DNA of 33,278 nt from Pseudomonadota bacterium. Lineage in GTDB: Bacteria > Pseudomonadota > Gammaproteobacteria > Burkholderiales > JABEVD01. The stretch lies in the NCBI GenBank assembly GCA_021802655.1, contig JAJZRP010000020.1, forward strand, positions 1 to 33,278. Reading direction: 5' to 3'. Within the stretch, counting starts at the first letter, position 1. Every line of letters starts with the position of its first letter. This document shows positions 6,585 through 15,573 of the stretch, in pieces. Under the pieces are notes generated by a model. That model had not been told where the DNA came from. It worked only from the letters and a program-made list of their open reading frames with translations, and did no database searches. The translations under genes and the position numbers were made by a program.

Positions 6585-7207
6585 GGCTTCCTCCCTTTGC
6601 AAATTGCCTCGAAAACGGCCTCGAACATTTCCCGGGTCAGGCGCCTCGTCTGCGTATTGTAGCGGCTGCAATGATAGCTGTCGTGAAGCCCGAGTCCGCC
6701 AGGCAGATCGTGAATGTTGCCGTGCCCGAACGGATAATCCTTCGCCTTCAGCTTGAGTGCAAAGAGCACGGCATTGTGCGCGATCGTGCCGAGAGCGAGA
6801 ATCGCGCTGCCGTGATCGAGGTCGTCAATTTCCTGCGCCAGATAGGCATTGCATTGCCTGATCTCGGCATTGTCCGGCTTGTTCTGCGGGGGAAGACACT
6901 TCACCGCATTGGTGATCCGGCATCCCTTCAAGACCAGGGCATCCCCCACTTCGGATGCAGCCTGACTGGAAAAGCCGAATTTGTAGAGCGTCTCGTAGAG
7001 CAGTATTCCCGCATGATCCCCTGTGAAGGGGCGCCCGGTCCGGTTCGCCCCGTGCAGGCCGGGCGCAAGCCCCACCACGAGAAGTTCCGGGGAATCATCT
7101 CCGAAAGGTGAAACGGGCTTCGCATGATAACCCGGATGGGATACTTTCACTTCATCGAGAAAATTCGCAAGCCTCGGGCACAGGCGGCAGTTTTCGGAAA
7201 ATTTCAT
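6560..7207 (-). CDS. Uracil-DNA glycosylase, family 5 (UDGb type)
   Basis: Base-excision enzyme removing uracil, and in family 5 also hypoxanthine or xanthine, from DNA. The 215-residue protein has motif A GLAPGLHGANRTGRPFTGD at 46-64, which lacks the usual catalytic polar residue, as expected for family 5. The C-terminal motif reads HDSYHCSRYNTQTRRLT (175-191). Cysteines C7 and C10 (CRLC), C104 (KCLPP) and C119 fit the 4Fe-4S cluster of family 4/5 glycosylases. It starts one base after the stop of the cation transporter gene. The following tautomerase gene begins inside its last 25 bases, and uvrC follows, giving a small DNA-repair cluster. Confidence 0.92.
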   Translation of the reverse strand: MKFSENCRLCPRLANFLDEVKVSHPGYHAKPVSPFGDDSPELLVVGLAPGLHGANRTGRPFTGDHAGILLYETLYKFGFSSQAASEVGDALVLKGCRITNAVKCLPPQNKPDNAEIRQCNAYLAQEIDDLDHGSAILALGTIAHNAVLFALKLKAKDYPFGHGNIHDLPGGLGLHDSYHCSRYNTQTRRLTREMFEAVFEAICKGRKPCHTSTSG

Positions 7208-7208
7208 T

Positions 7209-8108
7209 TCAGACCAGGTGCTCGGGGGCCAGCGCGCAGGGGTGCATGGGATCCCCGATTTCGACCTGCATCGTCGCGTGCCCGATACGGAAAAGATCGC
7301 GCAAATCCTGGGCTATTTTCGCCATGAAGGCATCCCCCGGGTGCCCCTGCGGCATCACGAGATGAACCGTCAAGGCGGATTCTGTCGTGCTCATCCCCCA
7401 GATGTGAAGATCGTGCACTTCATGCACACCGGCAAGGGAAGCAAAATAGTCCTTCACCCGCTTCGGGTCGATATTCGATGGCACGGCATGCAGGGCAAGA
7501 CCTGCCGAATGCTTGAGGAGATCCCAGGTGCCGTAGATTATGGCGGCGGATATCGCGAGGCTCACCAATGGATCCAGCCTGTAGAATCCGGTGAACAGCA
7601 TGATCGCGCCGGAAACCGCGACACCGAGGGACAGGGCGGCGTCGGACGCCATGTGCAGAAAAGCCGCCCTGACATTGAGGTCCTCCTCGTGCCTGTGATG
7701 CAAAAGGATTGCCGTGAAGAGGTTCACCAAAAAGCCCATGAGCGCGATTCCGATCACGGTTTTTCCGCCTATGGGGGCTGGATGGCTCAACCTGGCGAGG
7801 GCTTCCCAGATAATCCCTCCGGTGACGACGAGCAGCAGGAGCGCATTGAACAACCCCGCCAGGATGGAAGAACTCCTGAAACCGTAGGTGTAGCGCAGGG
7901 ATGGAATTTTTCTGGACAAAACAGCCGCCCCCCAGGCTGCGGCAAGCCCGAGCACGTCGCTGAAATTGTGGCCTGCGTCGGCGAGCAGGGCGAGCGAATG
8001 GCTCTGCAATCCGAAAAACAGCTCCAGGCAGACGAACACCGTATTGAGCGTCATGCCGATCCGGAAAGCCCTCGAATAATCGTGGGCATGAACATGATCG
8101 TGTCCCAT
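7209..8108 (-). CDS. Cation diffusion facilitator (CzcD/ZitB-like)
   Basis: Inner-membrane antiporter that exports divalent metals, most often zinc, in exchange for protons. The 299-residue protein has about six membrane helices in its first 200 residues. The paired metal-site motifs are H47/D51 (DAGHNFSD) and H152/D156 (HMASD). The N-terminus is histidine-rich (H3, H5, H7, H9), and the cytoplasmic C-terminal domain carries VHEVHDLHIWGMSTTESALTVHL, typical of the zinc-exporting CzcD group. The ATG follows the nagZ stop directly (TAAATG), so it is read as part of the long operon. Metal specificity is not certain. Confidence 0.94.
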   Translation of the reverse strand: MGHDHVHAHDYSRAFRIGMTLNTVFVCLELFFGLQSHSLALLADAGHNFSDVLGLAAAWGAAVLSRKIPSLRYTYGFRSSSILAGLFNALLLLVVTGGIIWEALARLSHPAPIGGKTVIGIALMGFLVNLFTAILLHHRHEEDLNVRAAFLHMASDAALSLGVAVSGAIMLFTGFYRLDPLVSLAISAAIIYGTWDLLKHSAGLALHAVPSNIDPKRVKDYFASLAGVHEVHDLHIWGMSTTESALTVHLVMPQGHPGDAFMAKIAQDLRDLFRIGHATMQVEIGDPMHPCALAPEHLV

Positions 8109-9155
8109 TTAGAGCGCCAGCTCTCCGTCCTTCACCCCGACCCCGGCCACCTGGCGGACGGCATCACAGTAATGCACATCTTCCCGTAGCTGGAACCATG
8201 TCTTGGGATGGGGTCTGCCGTGCATCCTGGCGAGCCTCGACATGGAAAGCGCGGGCATTTCCCATTTCAAGCCGGAAAGCAGTTCGTCCGCCGCAGCCGG
8301 ATCGTTGCACACGAGCACCATGTCGCAGCCGGCGCCAAGCGCAGCCTGCGCCCGCTCGACCACGCTTCCCGCAACCTTCGCTCCCGCCATGCTGAGGTCA
8401 TCGCTGAATATCACTCCTTCGAAGCCGAGTTGCCGGCGCAAAATCTTCTCCAGCCATATGCTGGAAAATCCTGCAGGCAGGGAATCGACTTTCGGATAGA
8501 TCACATGGGCCGGCATCACCGCGGTCATTCCGAAATCGATCATCTGCCTGAAGGGAACAAGATCCTTCCCGAACATTTCGTCGAGGCTGCGCTCGTCGAC
8601 GGGCACTGCGACATGCGAATCCGCCTCGGCATGTCCGTGCCCCGGAAAATGCTTGCCGACGCTGCCCATCCCGCCTTCCCTGAGCCCGATCGTCAGGCTG
8701 TGGGCGAGCGCGGCTATCGCCTCCGGGTCTTCATGGAAAGCCCTGTCTCCGATCACGCCGCTCCTGCCGTAATCGATGTCGAGCACCGGAGTGAAGCTGA
8801 AATCCACGCCGCAGGCGCGCAGTTCAGATGCCAGCACGAAACCGGCCAATCTGGCAAGGTGCTTCGCCCGGGCGGGATGCGTGTCCCAGATTTCCCCGAA
8901 TTCGCGCATCGGCGGAATGCGGGTGAAACCCTCGCGAAAGCGCTGCACCCTGCCGCCCTCGTGGTCGACAGCAATCAGGAGCGGGGGGGTGCGCAAGGCA
9001 TGGATGGCAGAACAGAGCTCGCGAACCTGCTCGACGGACTGGAAATTCCTGGAAAAAAGAATCACGCCTCCCGTTCCGGGATGCATCAGTCTTTCCCTGT
9101 CCTCAAGCGTCAGTTCCACTCCCTGAATGTCCAGCATGATCGGGCCGAGCGCCAT
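8109..9155 (-). CDS. nagZ: Beta-N-acetylhexosaminidase, GH3
   Basis: Cytoplasmic enzyme of peptidoglycan recycling that releases N-acetylglucosamine from GlcNAc-anhydroMurNAc products. The 348-residue protein carries AVDHEGGRVQRF (62-73), the GH3 loop KHFPGHG (168-174) with D179 and H181, and FSDDLSMAGA, where D252 is the expected nucleophile. It starts directly after the acpS stop (TAAATG) and ends against the start of the cation transporter gene. pdxJ-acpS-nagZ is a familiar proteobacterial gene order. Confidence 0.96.
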   Translation of the reverse strand: MALGPIMLDIQGVELTLEDRERLMHPGTGGVILFSRNFQSVEQVRELCSAIHALRTPPLLIAVDHEGGRVQRFREGFTRIPPMREFGEIWDTHPARAKHLARLAGFVLASELRACGVDFSFTPVLDIDYGRSGVIGDRAFHEDPEAIAALAHSLTIGLREGGMGSVGKHFPGHGHAEADSHVAVPVDERSLDEMFGKDLVPFRQMIDFGMTAVMPAHVIYPKVDSLPAGFSSIWLEKILRRQLGFEGVIFSDDLSMAGAKVAGSVVERAQAALGAGCDMVLVCNDPAAADELLSGLKWEMPALSMSRLARMHGRPHPKTWFQLREDVHYCDAVRQVAGVGVKDGELAL

Positions 9156-9539
9156 TTATTCTCCCTTTTCCAGGACCACGAAAGCGCAGGCGACGCTCCT
9201 CTCGTCGCTGATGCTGAGGTGGTGGTTCGAAATACCGCATTCCTTCAGGAACGCGTCCAGTTCGTCATGAAACCTGAATCCGGGCTTGCCCAGGGAATCG
9301 TTCACGACCGAAATAAGTCCGAAGCTGACGGGATGCCTGAGTCCAACGCCGAGCGCCTTGGAAAGCGCTTCCTTGGCTGCAAAGCGCTTGGCGAGATAAT
9401 GCACCGGGCTGGCACTCGCCTCGAAAGCTGTCCATTCTCCGAAAGACAGTATCCTCTTCGAAAATCGCTCGCCGAAGCGCTCCAGGAGCTTCGCGACTCG
9501 CCCGACCTCGATGATGTCGGTGCCTATGCCGTAGATCAC
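9156..9539 (-). CDS. acpS: Holo-[acyl-carrier-protein] synthase
   Basis: Transfers 4'-phosphopantetheine from CoA to a serine of acyl carrier protein, activating it for fatty acid synthesis. The 127-residue protein shows the family motifs GIGTDIIEV near the N-terminus and [16 protein letters not shown] in the middle, which carry the Mg-binding Asp and Glu. The start is GTG at 9539; its first four bases GTGA contain the TGA of pdxJ, so it is translationally coupled. Length is typical. Confidence 0.96.
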   Translation of the reverse strand: MIYGIGTDIIEVGRVAKLLERFGERFSKRILSFGEWTAFEASASPVHYLAKRFAAKEALSKALGVGLRHPVSFGLISVVNDSLGKPGFRFHDELDAFLKECGISNHHLSISDERSVACAFVVLEKGE

Positions 9540-10255
9540 CGGGCTTCCAGCATCAGCTGCTTCATGGAGCGAACCGCTTCGGGAAGCCCCACGAAAAGCG
9601 CGCGTGCGACGATGGCGTGCCCGATGTTGAGCTCTTCCACGTCTTCCATCGCCGCGATCCGTTGCACGTTGTGGTAGTCGAGACCATGTCCGGCATTGAC
9701 TTTGAGACCCAGCGCCACGGCGCTTTCCACTGCATTTTCTATGCGCAGGATTTCTTCTTCCCGTTCCCTCCCGCGCAGGTTCGCATAATGTCCGGTATGG
9801 ATCTCGATCACCGGCGCTCCCGCCTTCGCAGCCGCCTCGATCTGCGCGGTTTCGGCATCGATGAAAAGGGAGACCCGGATTCCGGCATCAAGCAGTTTTG
9901 AACAGGCAGCCCTGATGCGGTCATAATGCGTAATCACGTCGAGTCCGCCTTCCGTGGTCAGTTCTTCCCTGCGCTCGGGAACGAGGCAGATGTCCTGCGG
10001 CCTGATGCGCAGGGCGAATTCGATCATCTCTTGCGTCACCGCGGATTCGAGGTTCATTCTGGTCTGCAATATCTCGCGCAGAATCTCGACATCCCTGTCC
10101 TGGATATGCCGCCTGTCTTCCCTGAGATGCAGCGTGATCGAATCCGCTCCCGAACTTTCGGCGAGCAATGCGGCATGAATGGGGCTGGGGTAGGCCGTGC
10201 CGCGCGCCTGCCTGACCGTTGCGATATGGTCTATATTGAAACCGAGCTGAATCAT
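9536..10255 (-). CDS. pdxJ: Pyridoxine 5'-phosphate synthase
   Basis: Condenses 1-deoxyxylulose-5-phosphate with 3-amino-2-oxopropyl phosphate to give pyridoxine 5'-phosphate in the DXP-dependent vitamin B6 pathway. The 239-residue protein starts [19 protein letters not shown] and contains [25 protein letters not shown] and [13 protein letters not shown], all PdxJ signatures. The ATG at 10255 overlaps the recO stop (ATGA); a longer frame upstream lies inside recO and is not used. The pair recO-pdxJ is conserved in many proteobacteria. Confidence 0.97.
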   Translation of the reverse strand: MIQLGFNIDHIATVRQARGTAYPSPIHAALLAESSGADSITLHLREDRRHIQDRDVEILREILQTRMNLESAVTQEMIEFALRIRPQDICLVPERREELTTEGGLDVITHYDRIRAACSKLLDAGIRVSLFIDAETAQIEAAAKAGAPVIEIHTGHYANLRGREREEEILRIENAVESAVALGLKVNAGHGLDYHNVQRIAAMEDVEELNIGHAIVARALFVGLPEAVRSMKQLMLEAR

Positions 10256-10971
10256 AATCTCTGCAAATCCTGAAGCAGGCGCCGCGTGTGCAAGGGCTGG
10301 GCGCCCAAATGGTGATTGATCAACATGCGCATCAGGGCCTTGCTCTGCTGCTGGGTAGTGGCATCCGAATAATTCCTGCACGCCATGTCGAGCAGCGTCT
10401 TGCCCGTGAGCCTGACGGAATTCGGGGTTGCTCCCTCATCCGGCACAGGCCCGCGCTCCAGTTGGTAAGTATAAACCCGTTCCGGCTCGATCGGCTTCCC
10501 CGTGACATCGGAGTCGAGAATGGGCGCATAGCCCATCTCCTTCAAAAGATCGACTTCGAAGCGCCTGAGTATGCCTTGCAGATCGCTGCCCCGCCCCATA
10601 GCCTTCAAGGTTTCCCGGTAATTGGCGAAAAGCCCTTCGTGGGCGTCGTCTCTGGGAAGAAGCCGCATCAGCAGCTCGTTCAGGTAGAGTCCGCAGATCA
10701 GTGCCATTCCCGCGAGCCCGGGCTGACCGCCCTGCCATTCGGCGCGGTGCAACGTTCTGAGCTCGGATTTGCCATACCAGGAAAGCAGCAGCGGCTGGAA
10801 GGGGAGCAGCAGTCCCCTGAAACTGGACGCAGGCCTGCGCGCGCCGCGCGCGACCAGCGCCACCCTGCCCAGATCCAGGCTGAACGCCTCGACAATCAGG
10901 CTCGTCTCGCGAAAGGGATAGCTGTGCAGGACGAAAGCCTCCTTCGCATCGAACCTTTCAGCCTTCTTCAT
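10252..10971 (-). CDS. recO: DNA repair protein RecO
   Basis: Recombination mediator that works with RecR, and usually RecF, to load RecA on gapped DNA and anneal SSB-coated strands. The 239-residue protein has the N-terminal OB-fold region ([21 protein letters not shown], then VARGARRP) and the helical C-terminal part ([11 protein letters not shown]). No CxxC zinc pairs are present, unlike in Gram-positive RecO. The ATG at 10971 lies 14 nt inside era. Confidence 0.95.
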   Translation of the reverse strand: MKKAERFDAKEAFVLHSYPFRETSLIVEAFSLDLGRVALVARGARRPASSFRGLLLPFQPLLLSWYGKSELRTLHRAEWQGGQPGLAGMALICGLYLNELLMRLLPRDDAHEGLFANYRETLKAMGRGSDLQGILRRFEVDLLKEMGYAPILDSDVTGKPIEPERVYTYQLERGPVPDEGATPNSVRLTGKTLLDMACRNYSDATTQQQSKALMRMLINHHLGAQPLHTRRLLQDLQRL

Positions 10972-11839
10972 ACCCCAGGCTCTTGATCACGCGCTCGTCG
11001 TCACTCCATCCCGATTTCACCTTCACCCAGATTTCGAGAAAGACCTTGCCGTCGAAAAGCTTTTCCATGTCCCGTCTCGCCTGGGTGGCGATCGCCTTCA
11101 GCTTTTCGCCCCCCCTGCCGATCACGATCGCCTTCTGGTTGGGCTTGTCGACGAGAATCAGGGCATGGATGCGGCGCATTTCCCCTTCCATCTTGAATTG
11201 CTCGATCTCGACAGCGGTCGAATAGGGGATTTCGTCCCCCAGGAGGCGAAAAAGCTTTTCCCTGACGAGTTCGGATGCGAGAAACCGCTCGCTCCTCTCG
11301 GTGATTTCGTCCTCCCCGAAAAGCGGCCCCCCTTCCGGAAGGGCAGGCTCGACAGCCTTCACCAGTTGGTCAAGTTGCAGATTCTTTTCGGCGCTAACCG
11401 GGATGATCGCGGCAAAGGGAAATTTGGATGCGACCTTTTCCATGAAGGGCAGAAGCTGCGCCTTGTCGGCCAGCCTGTCGATCTTGTTGATGACGAGAAA
11501 AACCGGCCTGTCATGAGGCAGGAGTTCGAGCACGATGGCATCGCGCTCGTCGAAATGTCCCGCCTCGATCACGAAAAGCACGGCATCGACTGCCTCCAGG
11601 CTGCGCTTCACGCTACGGTTCATCGCGCGATTGAGCGCATTCACATGCTGGTTCTGGAAGCCCGGCGTATCCACAAAAACCAGCTGGCTGCCGCTGGTCG
11701 TCAAAATCCCCGTGATGCGGTGCCGGGTCGTCTGGGCGCGGCTGGAAGTGATGCTGATCTTCTGCCCGACGATATGGTTGAGCAGGGTGGACTTGCCGAC
11801 ATTCGGCCTGCCCACGATGGCGACATATCCGGTCCTCAC
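10958..11839 (-). CDS. era: GTPase Era
   Basis: Essential GTPase that binds the 3' end of 16S rRNA and helps 30S subunit maturation. The 293-residue protein has G1 GRPNVGKST (10-18), G3 DTPGFQ, G4 NKID and a C-terminal KH domain ([22 protein letters not shown]). I chose GTG at 11839, which overlaps the rnc stop as GTGA and gives [16 protein letters not shown], the usual Era N-terminus. A longer frame begins inside rnc and is unlikely. rnc-era-recO is the standard order. Confidence 0.97.
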   Translation of the reverse strand: MRTGYVAIVGRPNVGKSTLLNHIVGQKISITSSRAQTTRHRITGILTTSGSQLVFVDTPGFQNQHVNALNRAMNRSVKRSLEAVDAVLFVIEAGHFDERDAIVLELLPHDRPVFLVINKIDRLADKAQLLPFMEKVASKFPFAAIIPVSAEKNLQLDQLVKAVEPALPEGGPLFGEDEITERSERFLASELVREKLFRLLGDEIPYSTAVEIEQFKMEGEMRRIHALILVDKPNQKAIVIGRGGEKLKAIATQARRDMEKLFDGKVFLEIWVKVKSGWSDDERVIKSLGYEEG

Positions 11840-12507
11840 TGGCTCGCCCGGGTGGCGCTGCGATAGGCGTCGAGCGCCGCTGACTGCTCCGCCCCGCGGC
11901 GGCTTTCCCCTTCGCCCATGGTGCGGATGCCGAGTTCGGCGATGCAGCATTCCACCTTGAAGCGCTGCCTGTGCGCTTCCCCGCTCGTCTCCACCACATG
12001 GTAGCGCGGGAGCGCAATTCTCCTGCCCTGCAAGTATTCTTGAAGCTGTGTTTTAGGATCCTTGACCGGCGAGCCGGAATCGATTTCGCCCATCGATTTC
12101 TGGTAAAGTTTGTCGATGACGGCCGATGCGGCGTCGAATCCGCCGTCGAGGAAAATCGCGCCAAAAACCGCTTCCAGGGCATCTGCCAGTATCGAAGGAC
12201 GCCTGTTTCCGCAGCTTTTCACTTCTCCCTCGCCCAGCAGCAGGCAGCTTCCGAGATCCAATCGAGTCGCGAGTTCGCAAAGACTCTGCTGGTTGACAAG
12301 GTTCGCCCTGATTCTCGAGAGATCCCCTTCCGGGAGCTTCGGAAATGCCCTGAAGAGCGTAGCGGCGATCACGCAATTCAAGATGCTGTCTCCAAGGAAT
12401 TCGAGGCGCTCGTTGTTCGGGCTGCCATGGCTGCGATGAGTCAGCGCCTGCCGTAGCAGCGTCTTGTCCCTGAATGCGTAACCCATCCTAGAGCAGAGCG
12501 CTTCCAT
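11836..12507 (-). CDS. rnc: Ribonuclease III
   Basis: Double-strand-specific endoribonuclease that processes rRNA precursors and some mRNAs. The 223-residue protein has the signature [10 protein letters not shown] (32-41) with E36 and D40 as metal ligands, a second acidic patch in [18 protein letters not shown], and a C-terminal double-stranded RNA-binding domain ([18 protein letters not shown]). The ATG lies one base after the DUF4845 stop. Confidence 0.97.
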   Translation of the reverse strand: MEALCSRMGYAFRDKTLLRQALTHRSHGSPNNERLEFLGDSILNCVIAATLFRAFPKLPEGDLSRIRANLVNQQSLCELATRLDLGSCLLLGEGEVKSCGNRRPSILADALEAVFGAIFLDGGFDAASAVIDKLYQKSMGEIDSGSPVKDPKTQLQEYLQGRRIALPRYHVVETSGEAHRQRFKVECCIAELGIRTMGEGESRRGAEQSAALDAYRSATRASQ

Positions 12508-12508
12508 G

Positions 12509-12868
12509 CTACTTCGACCCCTTGACCGCCTTGACTTCGAAATCGAAATGCAGGCCGAAATTCGTCACCAGCGGAACATTCACCACATATTTGACATGAA
12601 GCTGGAAAGGATCCCTGTCGATCTGGATATCCTGGGCAGTGACCGATGTGACGTCGTCCACCGACGCCTTCTTCGCAAAGGCATCGCGGATCTCGAGATC
12701 CGAGGCATCGGCCATGTCCGGATTGTTCACGATTTCGGTCATGTCGCGCTTGATGCTCTCGTATTCGGTATAGGCAGGGATGATCTTCATCGCAAGCAGA
12801 GCTGCCACGATGACAATCGTCGATGCCATCAGAAAACCTGTAAGGGTAATCCCGCTCTGCTTCTTCAA
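12509..12868 (-). CDS. DUF4845 membrane-anchored protein
   Basis: A 119-residue protein starting [36 protein letters not shown]: a short basic N-terminus then one hydrophobic segment (about 9-27) that resembles a type IV pilin N-terminus. The rest is probably periplasmic. This matches the DUF4845 family, found between lepB and rnc in beta- and gammaproteobacteria; its function is unknown. The start is TTG at 12868 with AGGAG seven bases upstream. The lepB stop lies 10 nt upstream. Confidence 0.88.
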   Translation of the reverse strand: MKKQSGITLTGFLMASTIVIVAALLAMKIIPAYTEYESIKRDMTEIVNNPDMADASDLEIRDAFAKKASVDDVTSVTAQDIQIDRDPFQLHVKYVVNVPLVTNFGLHFDFEVKAVKGSK

Positions 12869-12878
12869 AGGCTTCTCC

Positions 12879-13682
12879 TCAATTGATCACGGTCCCGATG
12901 CGCTTCAGGTCGCTGAAATTCCACCAGATCAGAAAAGCGCGCCCGACGATGTTGCGCTCCGGCACGAACCCCCAGTAGCGCCCGTCGCTGCTGCCGTCGC
13001 GGTTGTCCCCCATCATGAAATAATTGCCAGGGGGCACAACGCAACTGAACTCATGTTCGCTGTAGGTGCAGTTCTCCCTGTGCGGAAAATCCCTCACCCC
13101 TTCCAGATGGGCATTCGGTTGATCCGGATTGATCAGGATGTCGTGGACGTGCCCGCCCAGATTCTCCTTCATGCGGTTCAATTGCATAAAATTGAGCCCG
13201 CCTTCCACATAGCTGTATTTCCCGTCCGGTTCCTGGGAAGCTTCGGCGCCGTTCACGAACAGATGCTTGTCCCTGTAGATGACCGTGTCCCCGGGCAATC
13301 CGACAACGCGCTTGATGTAATCGACCGAAGGATCGTTGGGATAACGGAAGACCATCACTTCGCCGCGTTTGGGCTCGTTGATGTCGATGATTTTCTTGTC
13401 GATGACCGGTACCCTGATGCCGTAGGTGTACTTGTTGACGAGAATGAAGTCGCCCACGAGCAAGGTCGGTATCATCGAACCGGAGGGAATCTTGAAAGGC
13501 TCGACCAGGAAGGAGCGCAGCACGAAGACAGCCAGGATCACGGGGAAAAAGCTCTTGGGATATTCGACCCACCAGGGTTCCTTCTCGCCTGCAGGCCGGC
13601 TCTTTTTCAGCGAAAACCTGTCCAGCAGCCAGATCGCGCCAGTCACGAAAAGCAGGATCACCATGATTAAAGCAAAATCCAT
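12879..13682 (-). CDS. lepB: Signal peptidase I
   Basis: Inner-membrane protease that removes Sec and Tat signal peptides. The 267-residue protein has two N-terminal membrane segments (about 4-20 and 45-60), then FKIPSGSMIPTL with S69 as catalytic serine and YIKRVVGLPGD with K123 as general base. Later family boxes include GNYFMMGDNRDGSSDGRYWGFV. It starts at ATG 13682, 12 nt after lepA. lepA-lepB is conserved. Confidence 0.97.
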   Translation of the reverse strand: MDFALIMVILLFVTGAIWLLDRFSLKKSRPAGEKEPWWVEYPKSFFPVILAVFVLRSFLVEPFKIPSGSMIPTLLVGDFILVNKYTYGIRVPVIDKKIIDINEPKRGEVMVFRYPNDPSVDYIKRVVGLPGDTVIYRDKHLFVNGAEASQEPDGKYSYVEGGLNFMQLNRMKENLGGHVHDILINPDQPNAHLEGVRDFPHRENCTYSEHEFSCVVPPGNYFMMGDNRDGSSDGRYWGFVPERNIVGRAFLIWWNFSDLKRIGTVIN

Positions 13683-13694
13683 ATTTCCCCCGAA

Positions 13695-15488
13695 TTATTT
13701 GTTGTCGATCTGCAGCACGGCGAGGAATGCTTCCTGCGGAATCTCGACGCTGCCGACCTGCTTCATGCGCTTCTTTCCGGCCTTCTGCTTTTCCAGGAGT
13801 TTGCGCTTCCTGGTGATGTCGCCGCCGTAGCATTTCGCCAATACGTTCTTGCGCAATGCCTTGATGGTTTCCCTCGCGATGATGTGTGCCCCGATCGCGG
13901 CCTGCACTGCGACATCGAACATTTGCCTGGGAATGAGCTCGCGCATTTTTTCGGCGAGCTGCCTGCCGCGATACTGGCTGTTCGAACGGTGCACGATCAG
14001 GGAAAGCGCATCGACCTTCTCGCCGTTGATCATGATGTCGAGCTTGACGAGATCGGACGCCTGGTATTCCTTGAATTCGTAATCGAGCGACGCGTAGCCG
14101 CGGCTGGCGGACTTCAGCTTGTCGAAGAAATCCATCACCACCTCGTTGAGCGGCATGTCGTAATTGAGCATCACCTGTCTGCCCATGTACTGCATGTTGC
14201 GCTGCACGCCGCGCTTCTGCACGCAAAGCGTCATCACCACGCCGACATATTCCTGGGGCACAAGTATGGTCGCGTTGATGATCGGCTCCCTGATCTCCTC
14301 GATCTTGGAAGGATCCGGCATCCTGGAAGGATTCTCGATCTCGGAAACCGCTCCGTCCTTGGCCACGACCTGATAGACGACAGTGGGGGCCGTCGTGATG
14401 AGATTCATGCCGTATTCGCGCTCCAGGCGCTCCTGCACGATTTCCATGTGCAACAGCCCCAGGAAGCCGCAGCGGAAACCGAAGCCCAGCGCCTGCGAAG
14501 TCTCGGCCTCGTAATTGAGGGAGGCATCGTTCAGCTTGAGTTTCTCGAGGGCGTCCCTCAAGGCATCGTACTCGCTGGATTCGACAGGATAAAGTCCCGC
14601 GAAAACCTGGGGCTGGATTTCCTTGAATCCCGGAAGGGGCAAAGCCGCCGGACGGGAAGCAAGGGTAATCGTATCGCCGACCTTGGCGGATTTCAGTTCC
14701 TTGATCCCGGCGATCACATAACCCACCTGCCCCGCGCTCAGGCTTTCCTTCGCCATCGATTTTGGAGTGAAAGTGCCGACTTCCTCGCAAAGATAGGAAA
14801 GATCGTTGGACATCAGCAGGATCTTGTCCTTCGGTCTCAGCACACCTTCCACCACGCGCACCAGCATCACGACGCCGACATAATTGTCGAACCAGGAATC
14901 GATGATGAGCGCCTTCAGCGGCGCATCGATGTCGCCCTTCGGCGGGGGAATTTTGAGAATCACTTCCTCCAGAATATCTTCCACCCCGACGCCAGTCTTC
15001 GCGCTTGCCCGTACTGCACCGTGCGCATCGATCCCGATGATGTCCTCGATTTCCTGTATGACCCTGTCAGGCTCGGCAGCCGGCAAATCGATCTTGTTGA
15101 GCACGGGAAGCACTTCCACGCCCTGATCCAGCGCAGTGTAGCAGTTGGCCACCGTCTGCGCCTCAACCCCTTGGGAAGCGTCGACCACCAGGAGCGCACC
15201 TTCGCAGGCGGCCAACGAGCGGGAAACCTCGTAGGAGAAATCGACATGCCCGGGCGTGTCGATCAGGTTCAGATAATAAGTCTCGCCGTTTTTTGCGACA
15301 TATTTCAGGGCTGCAGTCTGGGCCTTGATGGTGATACCCCGTTCGCGTTCGAGATCCATCGAATCGAGCACCTGGGATTCCATCTCCCGCTCGGAAAGCC
15401 CGCCGCAAAGCTGGATGATCCGGTCAGCCAGGGTGGACTTGCCGTGGTCGATATGGGCGATGATAGAAAAGTTGCGGATATGCTGCAT
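13695..15488 (-). CDS. lepA: Elongation factor 4 (LepA)
   Basis: Ribosome-binding translational GTPase related to EF-G, thought to help initiation or stalled translocation. The 597-residue protein starts [24 protein letters not shown], which holds the G1 motif. [20 protein letters not shown] and NKIDLP follow, as does the LepA-specific C-terminal domain ([23 protein letters not shown]). ATG codons at 15491 and 15488 are both possible; the second matches other LepA proteins. No good Shine-Dalgarno is seen, and a strong hairpin with a U-tract ends about 10 nt before the start. Confidence 0.97.
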   Translation of the reverse strand: MQHIRNFSIIAHIDHGKSTLADRIIQLCGGLSEREMESQVLDSMDLERERGITIKAQTAALKYVAKNGETYYLNLIDTPGHVDFSYEVSRSLAACEGALLVVDASQGVEAQTVANCYTALDQGVEVLPVLNKIDLPAAEPDRVIQEIEDIIGIDAHGAVRASAKTGVGVEDILEEVILKIPPPKGDIDAPLKALIIDSWFDNYVGVVMLVRVVEGVLRPKDKILLMSNDLSYLCEEVGTFTPKSMAKESLSAGQVGYVIAGIKELKSAKVGDTITLASRPAALPLPGFKEIQPQVFAGLYPVESSEYDALRDALEKLKLNDASLNYEAETSQALGFGFRCGFLGLLHMEIVQERLEREYGMNLITTAPTVVYQVVAKDGAVSEIENPSRMPDPSKIEEIREPIINATILVPQEYVGVVMTLCVQKRGVQRNMQYMGRQVMLNYDMPLNEVVMDFFDKLKSASRGYASLDYEFKEYQASDLVKLDIMINGEKVDALSLIVHRSNSQYRGRQLAEKMRELIPRQMFDVAVQAAIGAHIIARETIKALRKNVLAKCYGGDITRKRKLLEKQKAGKKRMKQVGSVEIPQEAFLAVLQIDNK

Positions 15489-15498
15489 CATGATTCGG

Positions 15499-15524
15499 AA
15501 AAAAGGGCACTTGAGGTGCCCTTT
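15499..15524 (-). terminator. Intrinsic-terminator-like hairpin between mucD and lepA
   Basis: On the minus strand AAAGGGCAC, a CTCAA loop and GTGCCCTTT form a perfect 9-base stem followed by further Ts (six Ts in a row in all). It lies 50 nt past the mucD stop and only 10 nt before lepA, so it would separate the rpoE-mucD unit from the lepA unit. If lepA has its own promoter upstream (15540-15569), the same hairpin would lie in the lepA leader and could attenuate it. Confidence 0.78.
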
Positions 15525-15539
15525 GAATGTCAATCCCGG

Positions 15540-15569
15540 ATTTTAGCGGATTTCGGCATGCAATGGTAA
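15540..15569 (-). promoter_or_regulatory. Possible lepA promoter
   Basis: On the minus strand TTACCA (15569-15564, 4 of 6 to consensus) and TAAAAT (15545-15540, 5 of 6) lie 18 bases apart in the mucD-lepA gap. The predicted start is just upstream of the terminator-like hairpin. This is a weak call made by eye. Confidence 0.3.
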
Positions 15570-15573
15570 TACT

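Noticed and set aside
13051-14790. A 579-codon minus frame across lepA and lepB
   Set aside because: It is an alternative frame of two conserved genes and has low-complexity Arg/Gly-rich content.
13884-15569. A 561-codon plus-strand frame opposite lepA
   Set aside because: Antisense shadow of a highly conserved gene, rich in His, Asp and Arg, with no recognisable domain.
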